A stretch of DNA of 64,000 bases from Parabacteroides sp. PH5-46 (GCF_029892785.1 NZ_JARXXA010000003.1:306869-370868), one strand, 5' to 3'; shown: positions 1 through 9,901, numbered from the stretch's first letter. Made by a program: numbers and translations. The notes: a model not told the origin generated them from the sequence alone.

Positions 1-373
1 AGTGAATAGCTTGCTTCTTCTGTTGGGCATTTTTTAGGTATTCTTCTATTTCTTTTGCCGGACGAATATCCGTGATACCTATGCTTTCGCCTTTTTCTTT
101 TAGAGTAGGTTGTGTTCCCATCCACACAATAGAGTCGATGGTAAGCTCGTCGCCAAAGACTATTTCTTTGTCGTTATCAATATCAATAATGGCATTTAAT
201 CCTGCATACGGCAGGCCGAAGAAATACAGGAATGTAGAGTCCTGGCGGAAGTGGTAGGTGTTATCCGCATAATTCATTCCCGACTCATCATTCCCTAAAA
301 ACAATAACAGACCTGATCCCAATGTCTGTTTCAATTTAGCCCGGCGGGCGATATACGTTTTTTTGTTAAACAT
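1..373 (-). CDS. pepP: Aminopeptidase P (Xaa-Pro aminopeptidase), N-terminal part
   Basis: This reading frame starts at an ATG at 371-373 on the minus strand and runs off the window edge without a stop, so only about 124 N-terminal residues are visible. The translation begins MFNKKTYIARRAKLK and contains LLLFLGNDESGMNYADNTY and FLYFFGLPYAG. This is the aminopeptidase P N-terminal domain as found in Bacteroidota. The family removes an N-terminal residue preceding proline with a dinuclear metal centre; that catalytic domain lies outside the window. A -7 box, TATCTTTG on the minus strand at 401-408, sits just upstream. The gene is divergent from gyrA. Confidence 0.85.
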   Translation of the reverse strand, partial: MFNKKTYIARRAKLKQTLGSGLLLFLGNDESGMNYADNTYHFRQDSTFLYFFGLPYAGLNAIIDIDNDKEIVFGDELTIDSIVWMGTQPTLKEKGESIGITDIRPAKEIEEYLKNAQQKKQAIH

Positions 374-400
374 AAATACTGTATTTTATTTTAATGCTAC

Positions 401-408
401 CAAAGATA
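401..408 (-). promoter_or_regulatory. -7 promoter box of the aminopeptidase P gene
   Basis: On the minus strand the bases read TATCTTTG, matching the Bacteroidota -7 consensus TAnnTTTG. They lie 28 bases before the ATG, so transcription would begin near 394. No clear -33 TTTG is visible at the usual 19-21 base spacing. Confidence 0.5.
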
Positions 409-470
409 GAAAAAGATTGGCATTCACCCTAATGTCTTCCGAAAAATAGTATCTTAAAAGTCCCACAACT

Positions 471-532
471 GTAGAACACATGTTCAACATATGTAGAACA
501 TGAATTCAACAGTTGTTGAACATGTGTTCTAC
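471..532. repeat. Three tandem 18-bp dyads at 22-bp spacing between pepP and gyrA
   Basis: Three related 18-base units start at 471, 493 and 515: GTAGAACACATGTTCAAC, GTAGAACATGAATTCAAC and GTTGAACATGTGTTCTAC. Each is an imperfect dyad of the form GTwGAAC..GTTCwAC. Units 1 and 3 are exact reverse complements. The start-to-start distance is 22 bases both times, about two helical turns. Outer bases 461-467 and 536-542 extend the overall symmetry. This looks like a cooperative operator array in the divergent pepP/gyrA region (about 400 bases without a gene), although an RNA hairpin in a gyrA leader is also possible. Confidence 0.6.
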
Positions 533-770
533 ATATGTGGGATTTCAATTCTGTAGATACTGAAAGACTTTCTGAACTCTGTGATGCCCCTTAATAATAT
601 CGGTGAAATAAACCTTTAAAAACCGTGATAGTCTAAGTACTTTAAAAGCGTTATAAGTGAAAAAATATGACTGGAAAATCTTTCGTAGTATGCGGAAAAG
701 CCTTACCTTAGTGGACTTTTTCGAGCAAAAAGCGAGCAAAGAGATTGAGTGTATTAAATATAAAAACTAA

Positions 771-3389
771 ATGGTTGATCAAGACAGAATTATAAAGATT
801 AACATCGAGGAGGAAATGAAGTCTGCGTACATTGATTATTCAATGTCCGTTATTGTTTCACGCGCCCTTCCGGATGTTAGGGATGGTTTTAAACCTGTTC
901 ATCGTCGCGTGTTATTTGGAATGAATGAGTTGGGAAACACATCCGACAAACCTTATAAGAAATCTGCGAGAATTGTTGGTGAAGTTTTAGGTAAATATCA
1001 CCCACACGGTGATTCTTCAGTTTATTTTGCCATGGTACGTATGGCCCAGAAATGGTCGTTACGTTATCCCTTGGTAGACGGGCAGGGTAACTTTGGGTCG
1101 GTAGACGGCGACAGCCCTGCAGCAATGCGTTATACAGAGGCTCGTTTGAGCAAGTTGGCCGAAGAAATGCTTCGGGATATAGACAAGGATACGGTCGACT
1201 TCCAGTTTAACTTCGATGATACATTGAAGGAGCCTACCGTATTGCCAACCCGCTTGCCCAACCTCCTTATCAATGGAGCTTCGGGTATTGCCGTAGGTAT
1301 GGCTACCAACATGCCGCCTCACAATATGAGCGAAGTACTTGATGGCTGTATTGCTTATATAGACTGTAAGGGTGATATCGAGATAGAAGGCCTGATGCAG
1401 TATGTAAAAGCACCGGATTTTCCAACGGGAGCTACCATATATGGCTATGCCGGCGTAAAGGAAGCTTTTGAAACAGGAAGGGGACGTATTATCCTTCGCG
1501 GAAAAGCGGAAATAGAGGTGGAAAATAATCACGAAAAAATTATTATTTCCGAAATTCCGTACCTGGTAAATAAAGCCGAACTAATCAAGTATATAGCCGA
1601 CCTGGTAAATGATAAACGCATAGAAGGTATATCGAACGTAAACGATGAGTCAGACCGTCACGGGATGCGTATCGTTGTTGATATAAAGAGGGATGCCAAC
1701 TCGTCTGTTGTACTGAATAAGCTCTATAAGATGACAGCTTTGCAGTCATCCTTTAGTGTGAATAATATTGCATTGGTAAACGGTCGTCCGCAACAGCTGA
1801 ATCTAAAACAGTTGATCGGACTGTTTGTAGAGCACAGAAAAGATGTTGTTACCCGCCGTACCAAATATGAACTGAGAAAGGCAGAAGAAAGAGCTCATAT
1901 ACTGGAAGGACTTATCATTGCTTCAGATAATATAGATGAAGTAATAGCTATTATCAAAGCCTCTAAAAGTCCGCAGGAAGCAATCACCAATCTTATGGAG
2001 CGCTTCAGCCTGACGGATATACAGGCCCGGGCTATTGTAGAAATGCGCTTGCGCCAGTTAACAGGACTGGAACAAGATAAGCTACGTGCCGAATATGAAG
2101 AGATTGCCAAATTGATTGCCCATTTGAAAGAAATACTTGAAAATGAAGAGCTTTTGATGCAAGTAATCAAAGACGAATTCCTGGAAATAAAAGAAAAATA
2201 CGGAGATAATCGTAAGACAGATATCATATATGCTTCCGAAGAAATGAATCCGGAAGACTTCTATGCTGATGATGAGATGATTATCACTATTTCGCACATG
2301 GGATACATTAAGCGTACCCCGTTGAGCGAGTTCCGGGCACAAGGTCGCGGTGGAGTAGGGGCGAAAGGTTCGGAAACCCGTGATGAAGATTTCGTAGAGT
2401 ATATTTACCCAGCCTCCATGCATGCTACCTTGTTGATCTTTACAGCAAAAGGTAAGTGTTACTGGCTGAAAGTCTACGAGATACCGGAAGGTGCCAAAAA
2501 TGCGAAAGGACGTGCTATACAGAACCTGTTGAACATAGAACCGGATGATAAGGTAAATGCCTTTATCCGTGTGAAAAGGCTGAAGACAGACACCGAATTT
2601 ATCAATTCGCATTACCTGTTGTTCTGTACAAGAAAAGGTATTGTAAAGAAAACATTGCTTGAAGCCTATTCCCGTCCTCGCCAGAATGGTGTGAATGCCA
2701 TAACCTTGCACGAGGATGACGGACTGGTAAATGTACGTATGACGAACGGCAACAATGAGGTGATCATTGCCAACCGTAACGGACGGGCCATCCGTTTCCA
2801 CGAAAGCGCCGTGCGTGTAATGGGACGTACAGCTGCCGGAGTACGCGGTATGCGACTAGATGATGATCCGCTAGATGAAGTAGTAGGTATGATTTGCGTG
2901 AAAGACAAGGAAGAAGAAACAATACTGGTTGTTTCGGAACAAGGTTATGGAAAGCGCTCTCATATAGATGATTACCGTATTACCAACAGAGGTGGTAAGG
3001 GTGTGAAAACCATCAATATCACGGATAAAACAGGTAAACTGGTTACTATTAAGACTGTAACGGAACAAAACGATGTCATGATTATAAATAAATCAGGCAT
3101 AGCGATCCGTATGAAAGTAGTTGATATCAATGTCATTGGCCGTGCCACTCAGGGAGTTCGTTTGATTAACTTGGGTAAACGTCATGATGAAATTGCATCT
3201 GTTTGCAAGGTATTATCTGAAGAAGAGGAAATAATTGTTGAACAAAAAGCAGAAGACGAAGCTATTTCAAACCGGAATAGTATAAATCCGGAAGCTGCTG
3301 CTGACCCAAACTTTGAAATATTGCAACAAGATGATGAAGATACATCAGAGAAGGATATTGATGATGTAGAAGATAATTCTGAAGAGTAA
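771..3389 (+). CDS. gyrA: DNA gyrase subunit A
   Basis: An 872-residue GyrA, the usual length for Bacteroidota. It forms the A2B2 gyrase that introduces negative supercoils by double-strand passage. The N-terminal winged-helix/breakage-reunion domain spans roughly residues 1-500. The catalytic tyrosine is Tyr121 in [10 protein letters not shown]. The quinolone-resistance region [15 protein letters not shown] has Ser82, the susceptible state at the main resistance site, and Phe86 where E. coli has Asp87. The C-terminal beta-pinwheel follows, with a GyrA-box-like [10 protein letters not shown] near residues 524-533. The tail after about residue 820 is acidic and low-complexity. ATG at 771 is chosen because [20 protein letters not shown] is the normal family start. 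Confidence 0.98.
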   Translation: MVDQDRIIKINIEEEMKSAYIDYSMSVIVSRALPDVRDGFKPVHRRVLFGMNELGNTSDKPYKKSARIVGEVLGKYHPHGDSSVYFAMVRMAQKWSLRYPLVDGQGNFGSVDGDSPAAMRYTEARLSKLAEEMLRDIDKDTVDFQFNFDDTLKEPTVLPTRLPNLLINGASGIAVGMATNMPPHNMSEVLDGCIAYIDCKGDIEIEGLMQYVKAPDFPTGATIYGYAGVKEAFETGRGRIILRGKAEIEVENNHEKIIISEIPYLVNKAELIKYIADLVNDKRIEGISNVNDESDRHGMRIVVDIKRDANSSVVLNKLYKMTALQSSFSVNNIALVNGRPQQLNLKQLIGLFVEHRKDVVTRRTKYELRKAEERAHILEGLIIASDNIDEVIAIIKASKSPQEAITNLMERFSLTDIQARAIVEMRLRQLTGLEQDKLRAEYEEIAKLIAHLKEILENEELLMQVIKDEFLEIKEKYGDNRKTDIIYASEEMNPEDFYADDEMIITISHMGYIKRTPLSEFRAQGRGGVGAKGSETRDEDFVEYIYPASMHATLLIFTAKGKCYWLKVYEIPEGAKNAKGRAIQNLLNIEPDDKVNAFIRVKRLKTDTEFINSHYLLFCTRKGIVKKTLLEAYSRPRQNGVNAITLHEDDGLVNVRMTNGNNEVIIANRNGRAIRFHESAVRVMGRTAAGVRGMRLDDDPLDEVVGMICVKDKEEETILVVSEQGYGKRSHIDDYRITNRGGKGVKTINITDKTGKLVTIKTVTEQNDVMIINKSGIAIRMKVVDINVIGRATQGVRLINLGKRHDEIASVCKVLSEEEEIIVEQKAEDEAISNRNSINPEAAADPNFEILQQDDEDTSEKDIDDVEDNSEE

Positions 3390-3418
3390 ATTTAAACAAA
3401 TAGAAATATTAATTACAA

Positions 3419-4654
3419 ATGACTAGTAAGATGAAAAGAGTATTATTTACATTAGCATTATGCGTAGTTGCTTCTACCTCTTTTGCTCAAAAGAAAACAG
3501 TAAATGAGGCACAAAGTATTGCCAAAGGAAGCAACCCGAACTTTGAAGAGGCGAGAGGCCTTATAAAAGGAGCTTTGGAAAATGCTGAAACGAAAGATGA
3601 TCCCAAAACATGGTATGTGGCAGGTTATGTTGAAGATCAGCAATTTAGCGCAGAAAGAATGAAGCAAGTACTAGGACAACAGCCCAATGAACCTGTTATG
3701 TATAAAGCTTTGATGAATATCCTTCCTTATTTTGTAAAGTCGTATGAATTGGATCAGTTACCTGATGCAAAAGGTAAAGTGAAACCTAAATATACAAAGG
3801 ATATTAAAGGTGTTTTGAGCGCAAACCATGTGTATTATATCAATGCAGGAGCTTATTATTTTGATAATAGAGATTATCAAACGGCTTATGACTGCTTTGA
3901 ACAATACATCGAAATCTCAAATCTTCCGATGTTTAAAGGTGAAAAAGTTGCGGAAAGAGATTCTAACTATATGACTGTTCAGTTCTATGCAGCCGTTGCA
4001 GCTACTCAGCTTAATAATTCTGATTTGGCTATTGCTGCCTTGGAACGTGCAAAGAATATGGATTACAGAGGTAATGATATTTATCAATATCTAGCTTATG
4101 AATATGAGCAAAAGAAAGATACTGTAATGTTGGAGCAAACACTGAAAGAAGGTTTGACTAAATATCCGGAAGAAAATTACTTCTTGTTGAGTCTGATCAA
4201 CAACTATATCTATTCTAACAGAAATGCAGAAGCTATCGAATACCTTAAAACAGCTATCGCTTCTGATCCTAATAATGCTCAGTTGTATGATGTAATGGGT
4301 AGAGTATATGAATCAGGATTGAAAGAAATGGATAATGCTGAGCAGTACTTTAAAAAAGCATTGGAAATTGATCCGAATTTTTCAGATGCTTTATCAAACC
4401 TGGGACGTGTTTATTACAACCAAGGAGTAAACAAACTAGGAGAAGCTAATATGATAAATGATGCAAAATTGTATCAGGAAGAATCAGAAAAAGCAAAAGA
4501 ATATTTCAGACAAGCAATGCCTTATTTCCAGAAAGTGCGTGAAGTAAAACCTGATGACAGAGATGCCATGATTGCTTTGAGAAGTATTTATTACAATTTG
4601 AATATGAATGCAGAGTTTGAAGCTATTGAAGCTGAGATGAATAATGCTGAATAA
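3419..4654 (+). CDS. Exported tetratricopeptide-repeat protein
   Basis: A 411-residue protein with a signal peptide (KRVLFTLALCVVASTSFAQ), so it is periplasmic or outer-membrane associated. The second ATG at 3431 (MKRVLF) is an equally likely start. Several TPR-like helical pairs follow, clearest at about residues 255-345 (AEAIEYLKTAIASDPNN and AEQYFKKALEIDPNFSDAL). Such repeats mediate protein binding; no catalytic motif is visible. It lies 29 bases after gyrA on the same strand and may be co-transcribed. A strong hairpin terminator follows. It is common next to gyrA in Bacteroidales as far as I recall, but its function is not known to me. Confidence 0.8.
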   Translation: MTSKMKRVLFTLALCVVASTSFAQKKTVNEAQSIAKGSNPNFEEARGLIKGALENAETKDDPKTWYVAGYVEDQQFSAERMKQVLGQQPNEPVMYKALMNILPYFVKSYELDQLPDAKGKVKPKYTKDIKGVLSANHVYYINAGAYYFDNRDYQTAYDCFEQYIEISNLPMFKGEKVAERDSNYMTVQFYAAVAATQLNNSDLAIAALERAKNMDYRGNDIYQYLAYEYEQKKDTVMLEQTLKEGLTKYPEENYFLLSLINNYIYSNRNAEAIEYLKTAIASDPNNAQLYDVMGRVYESGLKEMDNAEQYFKKALEIDPNFSDALSNLGRVYYNQGVNKLGEANMINDAKLYQEESEKAKEYFRQAMPYFQKVREVKPDDRDAMIALRSIYYNLNMNAEFEAIEAEMNNAE

Positions 4655-4673
4655 TCCTCGTTAATATATAATA

Positions 4674-4703
4674 AAAAAAGGCCGCCCAACAGCGGCCTTT
4701 TTT
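4674..4703. terminator. Bidirectional intrinsic terminator
   Basis: A perfect 12-bp stem, AAAAAAGGCCGC pairing with GCGGCCTTTTTT around a six-base loop, sits between the convergent TPR gene and yqgE. The A and T runs at the two sides let it terminate in both directions. Confidence 0.9.
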
Positions 4704-4709
4704 AGTTCA

Positions 4710-5303
4710 TTAATTCAAATGAGGATCTTTGGGGAAATTTAACCACGTTTTGTATTGACTCCCCAATACTTCCAGAGAACGCTTCCAGAATGATTCGTCA
4801 TCGGCAAGCATAATGTTAGAATTAGCCGAGCGACTGACCATCCAGGAGTCTTCTTTGATCTCAAATCCTAACTGGCCTTTTGTCCATCCAGAATAGCCAA
4901 GAAAGAATTTCACTTTTCCTTTAATGGAATTGCCATCAATAATATATTGCTTTAATATATCAAAATCACCATCAAAAAATAATCCGTCTGCAATTTTCAA
5001 AGAATCAGGAATCAATTCTGCCAAGGTATGGATAAAGAATAGCCTGTTTGAGCTTACCGGCCCACCCAGATAAATAGGAATGTCGGATAGTTTTTCCAAA
5101 TCAGAGAAAAAATCATTAATCACTAAATTTGTTTTTTTGTTTAGTACAAAACCCATAGAACCGTTTGTGCTATGCTCAATGAGCAAGACCACCGAACGTT
5201 GGAAATATGCGTCTTGCAAGAATGGCTCTGAAATTAGAATACTACCTTTTTCTGGAAGCAGATTGTTGTGTTTAATTTTAAAAATGTTATTATTTGCTGC
5301 CAT
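4710..5303 (-). CDS. YqgE/AlgH family protein (DUF179)
   Basis: A 197-residue single-domain protein of the YqgE/AlgH family, near the usual length. Family landmarks visible are GSILISEPFLQDAYFQRSVVLL near residues 20-41, GSMGFVLNKKTN and the glycine-rich FFLGYSGWTKGQLGFEI near 130-150. Members are cytoplasmic with a known fold but no firmly established activity. In Bacteroidota they often sit alone. It shares the terminator at 4674-4703 with the convergent TPR gene. ATG at 5301-5303 is the only good start. Confidence 0.9.
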   Translation of the reverse strand: MAANNNIFKIKHNNLLPEKGSILISEPFLQDAYFQRSVVLLIEHSTNGSMGFVLNKKTNLVINDFFSDLEKLSDIPIYLGGPVSSNRLFFIHTLAELIPDSLKIADGLFFDGDFDILKQYIIDGNSIKGKVKFFLGYSGWTKGQLGFEIKEDSWMVSRSANSNIMLADDESFWKRSLEVLGSQYKTWLNFPKDPHLN

Positions 5304-5418
5304 AATAATTAAGGTGTATAATATTAATTCACGACAATATATAGCTTTTTATAGTAAAAAACAAATACATTTTGCAACTATAAGGGTTAATAAATGCAAA
5401 ATTTCAAAAATCTACTTT

Positions 5419-6735
5419 CTATACTATCGGATGGTTTTCGTTGAATATATTCAAACGCTCGTTCAAAAGTTTATATTGATGATCTTTTATAAAGGACGTA
5501 CAAGCTCTTAAGCCCTCCTGATTACTGCCCGTTGTTTCCAGTGATATAGCGCTAATTCCATAATAGATTAATTGCTGCATCAACTCGCTTCCGGTCATTC
5601 CCGGATAGGAAATAGTGAAATAAAATCCATCGGCAATAGGCTCATCCAAATCATGGTCGTATACGATTTTGAACCCATGATTCTTGAATATTTCTTTTAA
5701 TCTTTTAGCACGAAGACCATATTCTTTAACTTCTGATACGAAATCGAATGTTCCATCGGAAGCTGCTTTAAACATGGCTGCTAAGGCAAACTGTGCCGAA
5801 TGGCTGGTTCCCGAAGATAGAGCATATAATACACGGTGTATATATACGGTACCGAATGTTCCGCCACCGTATCGCTGAGTGAGCCCGGGGTAGGAGCGAT
5901 GGTATAATTTATTGGATATAGCCGTTACTCCGATGCGCTGGCCTGCATAGCTAAATGCCTTTGAACCGGATATTTGCATGATATAATTGTCTGTGTATTT
6001 AGCAACAGTAGACTGATAGGGTGGGAGGAATGGTGTGCCCAAGTCCTTGCGGAAATCCATAGCAAAATAGGCAAGGTCTTCAATAACAATCGTGTCGTAT
6101 TTATTTGCTAATTCTCCGATAACTTTCAACTCTTTATCAGTAAAACAGAACCATGCCGGATTATTAGGGTTTGAATATATCATGGCTGCGATGTTACCCT
6201 TCTTGAGATATTCTTCCAGTTTTGCCTGAAGTTTTTCGCCACGATATTCGTACACGTCGAAGGACTCATATTTATAGCCCATGACAACAATTTGCTGTTT
6301 TTGCACAGGAAATCCGGGATCAATAAATAAGATTGTATCTTTTCCGTCCACACATTGTCCACAAGTCAGAAAAGAAGCATATGTCCCCTGCATAGAGCCC
6401 GTAACAGGTACGCAACATTCCGGATCAATATCTATATCAATAAAAGCTTTGATAAAGCGTGAAGCCTCCTTTTTGAGCTCAGCGGCACCATTAATATTGG
6501 GATAAACAGAAGCTATACCACTTTGCAAAGCCTTTATTTCCGCATCAACACCTACCTGTGCAGGCTTAAGCCCCGGTACCCCCATTTCCATGTGGATAAA
6601 CTCTACATTCGTTAATTCCTCTAACTGTGAGGAAATTGCTACTACTTCACGAATGGTTGCTTTACCAAAATGCGACAACTTATAACTGTCTATAACTTCT
6701 TTAGCTATCTTATAGTCTACTGGTGTATTCTTCAT
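5419..6735 (-). CDS. PLP-dependent aminotransferase, class I/II
   Basis: A 438-residue fold-type I aminotransferase. The pyridoxal phosphate lysine lies in ISGSKAFSYAGQRIGV near residue 258, and the cofactor-contacting segments YSNPNNPAWF and VIEDLAYFAMDF precede it. The C-terminal small domain is present, so the gene looks intact. The substrate cannot be read from the sequence; similar proteins are annotated only as pyridoxal phosphate-dependent aminotransferases. It is monocistronic, between yqgE (115-base gap) and tRNA-Asp. Confidence 0.88.
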   Translation of the reverse strand: MKNTPVDYKIAKEVIDSYKLSHFGKATIREVVAISSQLEELTNVEFIHMEMGVPGLKPAQVGVDAEIKALQSGIASVYPNINGAAELKKEASRFIKAFIDIDIDPECCVPVTGSMQGTYASFLTCGQCVDGKDTILFIDPGFPVQKQQIVVMGYKYESFDVYEYRGEKLQAKLEEYLKKGNIAAMIYSNPNNPAWFCFTDKELKVIGELANKYDTIVIEDLAYFAMDFRKDLGTPFLPPYQSTVAKYTDNYIMQISGSKAFSYAGQRIGVTAISNKLYHRSYPGLTQRYGGGTFGTVYIHRVLYALSSGTSHSAQFALAAMFKAASDGTFDFVSEVKEYGLRAKRLKEIFKNHGFKIVYDHDLDEPIADGFYFTISYPGMTGSELMQQLIYYGISAISLETTGSNQEGLRACTSFIKDHQYKLLNERLNIFNENHPIV

Positions 6736-6806
6736 TTCATCATTATTTATTGATAGGCAAAAATAAGAAATTTATCATTGCCCATTCATTTTTTTTTGAA
6801 AAACTA

Positions 6807-6836
6807 TTGTAAGTTCAAATAATCCCCCTATCTTTG
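6807..6836 (+). promoter_or_regulatory. Promoter of tRNA-Asp
   Basis: A -7 box TATCTTTG at 6829-6836 matches the Bacteroidota consensus, with a TTG-containing -33 element about 20 bases upstream. Transcription would start near 6843, some 29 bases before the mature tRNA. Confidence 0.7.
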
Positions 6837-6871
6837 CACCGCAATTGAGAGTAATTGCAACTCAAAAAAAC

Positions 6872-6945
6872 GGTGTGGTAGTTCAGTTGGTTAGAATACC
6901 TGCCTGTCACGCAGGGGGTCGCGGGTTCGAGTCCCGTCCATACCG
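6872..6945 (+). tRNA. tRNA-Asp (anticodon GTC)
   Basis: A full cloverleaf can be drawn. The acceptor GGTGTGG pairs with CCATACC (one G-T). The anticodon arm is CCTGC-CTGTCAC-GCAGG with anticodon GTC. The T arm is GCGGG-TTCGAGT-CCCGT, and the discriminator is G at 6945. CCA is not encoded. The gene lies directly before the decayed integrase region. A hairpin terminator follows at 6983-7016. Confidence 0.97.
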
Positions 6946-6982
6946 CTTAAAAGACTGACAATCAGTCAATTACGAAGACAAG

Positions 6983-7016
6983 AAGCCTGTAGAATAGCAT
7001 TTTACAGGCTTTTTTT
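6983..7016 (+). terminator. Intrinsic terminator after tRNA-Asp
   Basis: A 9-bp stem, AAGCCTGTA with TACAGGCTT, is followed by a T run. It ends the tRNA-Asp transcript. Confidence 0.85.
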
Positions 7017-7072
7017 ATATCCCTTTAGGACACACTAAAGTCATTAAAAAGCCAAAGTCGGACAGAGTTCCG

Positions 7073-7117
7073 TTACCAAATCATTACCCATTTTCTAAAA
7101 AACCAAAAAGGTAACGA
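7073..7117. repeat. Integrase-upstream motif, copy 1, with inverted half
   Basis: TTACCAAATCATTACCCA at 7073-7090 recurs as TTACCAGATCGTTACCTG at 8338-8355 before the second integrase, and in inverted form at 9572-9589. Here GGTAACGA at 7110-7117 also forms an inverted partner to TCATTACC at 7081-7088. The flanks resemble each other too (AAAAAGCCAAAGTCGG at 7047 against AAAAAGCAAAGTTAGCGG at 8312). It may be an integrase or excisionase binding site or a conserved promoter region. Confidence 0.5.
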
Positions 7118-7218
7118 ATGTCGCGATAAGGCGTTGATTTGTCGCAATTTGGCGCAGAAGAAATTCCTCATATGAGATCACAAGAAAGTAATTTTGTAAT
7201 CTTAATAATTGAGTAATT

Positions 7219-8241
7219 ATGCGTAGTACATTTAAAATTCTTTTCTACATTAAAAAGAATGCGATTAAGAGCAATGGGAAAGCTCCCATAATGGCAAGAA
7301 TAACCTTAAACGGGGAAATTGCCCAGTTTAGTGTAAAATGCGAGGTTGACCCCGCAGATTGGAACCCCAAAGCAGGAAAAGCGAATGGCAAGTCTGCAAG
7401 TGCCATTAAGTTGAATGGGTTATTGGATAATTTCAGAGCAAGTCTTACCCAACATTACAGAGAAATAACAGATTGGGATAGTTGCGTTACTGCCGAAAAA
7501 GTTAGAAATGCTTTTTTAGGCTTACAAACTCGTGAAGATTCCCTGTTGGATTTATTCGACCATCACGTTGAAAATCTCAAAGCACAAATAGGAAAGGATG
7601 TTAGTCGAGATACATATATGAAGTATCTGCGAACAAGGAACAGGCTCTATGATTTCATGAAATACAAGTACAATATTTCAGACATACACCTGAAAGAAAT
7701 AAATCATTCTTTTCTTTGCGATTTTGAGGTATATATGAAGACGATGCATAGCTGCGGACAAAATACTACTGCTAAATTCATGCAGAGATTGAAGTCCATA
7801 ATTCTTATAGCTAAAAGCAACGGGTGGATTAAAGTCAATCCCTTCCTAAACTATAAGCTGCAATTTGAGAAGTCTGAAAGAGAATATTTGACAGAGCCGG
7901 AATTGGAAGCCATTATGAAAAAGAAATTCCCTATCAAACGCCTTGAAACTGTAAGAGATGTATTTGTTTTTTCGTGCTTCACGGGTTTGGCATACGTTGA
8001 TGTTTTTAATTTGCGAGAAAGTAATATCCGAACCACCTTTGACGAAAGTCTTTGGATTATTGGCAAACGTGTAAAAACTGGTGTTAGTTATAGAGTGCCT
8101 TTATTAGATATTCCAATGAGAATTATCGAAAAGTATAAAGGAACTCTGCCAAATGACGAAATACTACCTATCATAAGCAATCAGAAGATGAATTCTTATT
8201 TGAAGGAAACAGCAGCCGTTTTTGAAAGAGGAAGCAAATGA
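7219..8241 (+). pseudogene. Tyrosine integrase, 3'-truncated
   Basis: The 340-residue product matches Bacteroidota integrases. It has an arm-binding N-terminal domain (about 1-90, starting MRSTFKILFYIKKN), a SAM-like core-binding domain (about 105-205) and the first half of the catalytic domain with CFTGLAYVDVFNL near 255-267. It ends right after NSYLKETAAVFERGSK. The region that should carry the H-x-x-R, the second histidine and the tyrosine nucleophile is missing, and I found no continuation in the other frames downstream. It is therefore probably unable to catalyse recombination. Intact relatives are about 400 residues. It marks a former integrative element next to tRNA-Asp. Confidence 0.85.
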
Positions 8242-8337
8242 GTGTAACGAGAACGTAATCAGTGGATTACAAAAAATAGTTCTCTTTGAAATATTGGGAA
8301 TAAAAGTATAAAAAAGCAAAGTTAGCGGTGATTTCAG

Positions 8338-8355
8338 TTACCAGATCGTTACCTG
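8338..8355 (+). repeat. Integrase-upstream motif, copy 2
   Basis: TTACCAGATCGTTACCTG, 113 bases before the ATG of the second integrase. It corresponds in place and sequence to the copy at 7073-7090, 129 bases before the first integrase. Confidence 0.5.
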
Positions 8356-8467
8356 AGCATCTTTTTGCAATTCTTTGTACAGTGCTATTATTCAACGTTT
8401 TGCGTAAATTTGCATAGCATCGGATAACTCTAAGTAAACTAAATTTGTAACCATTAAAATTAGAGTT

Positions 8468-9571
8468 ATGGCAAGAAGTACATTTAAGGTTTTGTTCTAC
8501 CTGAAAAAGAACAGTCTCAAACCTGATGGTAAAGCTCCTATCATGGGACGTATCACAGTCAACGGTAGTATATCTCAATTTAGCTGTAAGCTAAATATCA
8601 AGCCTACATTATGGGATACAGGCTCAAACCGAGCAGCAGGCAAAAGCCTCGAAGCGCAGAAGATAAATCAGAAGTAGGATAACATCCGTACACAAATCGG
8701 CAAACAGTATCAAAGTATTTGCGATAGGGATAATTTTGTGACTGCCGAAAAAGTCAAGAATGGCTATCTGGGTTTTGGAGATGAATACCGTACCCTATTA
8801 TCTGTCGCTGACGAGTTTTATGAGCAATACAGTAAACGGGTAGGAAAAGACCGAACCGAAGGCTCTTATGAGCAACTGCTGATTAATCGCAAACGTGTTG
8901 AAATGTTCCTTAAGGACAGATATAAACTATCTGATATACCTATAAAAGAGGTAGAGCCCCAATTTATTCAGGATTATTACCTCTATCTACTTGAAGAAAG
9001 GAAGCTGGCAGGAAGTACGCTCTTAACTTCCATTACCAAGTTAAAACAGATTATGCTGATAGCCCAACGTAAAGGCTATGTACATATCAATCCTTTTGCC
9101 GGATTCCGTTTCAAAGCACAAACTCGGGATAGAGGTTATTTGACCGAAGATGAATTGCAACGGTTTATGACAGTCGAGCTAAGGCGATACAAACAACGAC
9201 AGATACGGGATATTTTTGTTTTTCAAGCGTTTACCGGTCTTGCCTATGCAGATGTCAAGAAACTTACCTTTGATGATATCCAAAAATCGTTTGATGGCGA
9301 AATGTGGCTGATTGCCAAACGGAAGAAAACCGGAACGACGTTTTATGTCAAATTACTACCTGTTGCCAAACAACTTATCGAACAATACCGTCTTGTGGCG
9401 AAGAGTAAATTTATCTTTCCTGTCCCCAGTAATGTGGAAAATATGAATCGTTCATTAAGGCGTATAGGAAAACAAGCTGGAATCACGAAGTGGATTTCGT
9501 CGCATAAAGCAAGACATACAAAATCTACTTTATGGCTGAAAATAAGCGAGTTACAAGGCTGTTTTTTTTGA
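8468..9571 (+). pseudogene. Second tyrosine integrase, with in-frame stop and lost 3' end
   Basis: The N-terminal piece (8468-8677, starting MARSTFKVLFYLKKN) and the rest (clear from 8738) are in the same frame, separated by a TAG codon at 8675-8677, so one nonsense change interrupts the gene. The catalytic domain is present up to WISSHKARHT, which holds the histidine-x-x-arginine-histidine motif. It then diverges into unrelated residues and stops, losing the second histidine and the tyrosine. It resembles the first integrase closely over the N-terminus, so the two are related paralogues or two successive insertions. It is non-functional as read. Confidence 0.85.
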
Positions 9572-9589
9572 TAGGTAACGATTTAGAAA
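9572..9589 (-). repeat. Integrase motif, copy 3, inverted
   Basis: On the minus strand this reads TTTCTAAATCGTTACCTA, matching copy 2 at 14 of 18 positions. Preceding minus-strand bases (CAGAGGTTCGCTGG) also resemble the flank of copy 1. It begins at the stop of the second integrase. The stretch from here to about 9870 holds no gene I can support. Confidence 0.4.
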
Positions 9590-9880
9590 CCAGCGAACCT
9601 CTGCGATTTGCGCCATTTTGCATAAAGACAAAGAACGACTCTCATTTACAAAGTTACATAAAATTATTCTGTCGAAGAAAACTATAGGCTTCTTTCTTCC
9701 ATATTGTATCTTCCGACATAGGAAACTTTTTCCAGCACAAAAAATAAGATGTGCATAGGTTATGCAAGTTTTCTACCGAAAATATTTGAAAAATATTTTT
9801 GAGAGAACCGAAGGCTTGAACTTGCTTAACCGTCAAATGCGCATCTTTAACTTGTGCAGGAAAAACTTCCTAAACAAAAA

Positions 9881-9901
9881 CCCACAGCGTAAAGCTGCGG
9901 G
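9881..9901 (-). terminator. Terminator of the HTH gene
   Basis: On the minus strand, CCCGCAGC-TTTAC-GCTGTGGG is followed by TTTTTGTTT. It lies 27 bases after the stop of the HTH gene. Confidence 0.85.

Noticed and set aside
545..739. 64-residue minus-strand frame upstream of gyrA
   Set aside because: Basic, low-complexity composition, no family, no promoter; it lies in the likely gyrA leader and looks like chance.
5080..5511. 143-residue plus-strand frame across yqgE and the aminotransferase
   Set aside because: It is antisense to two well-supported genes and has no family features.
6872..6945. tRNA-Asp 3' end as attachment site with a direct repeat elsewhere
   Set aside because: I searched the window by eye for the last 20 bases of the tRNA and found no second copy, so an attachment duplication is not supported here.
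9654..9836. 60-residue minus-strand frame between the integrase remnant and the HTH gene
   Set aside because: No recognisable domain and no ribosome site; it may be a scrap of an older gene but cannot be supported.
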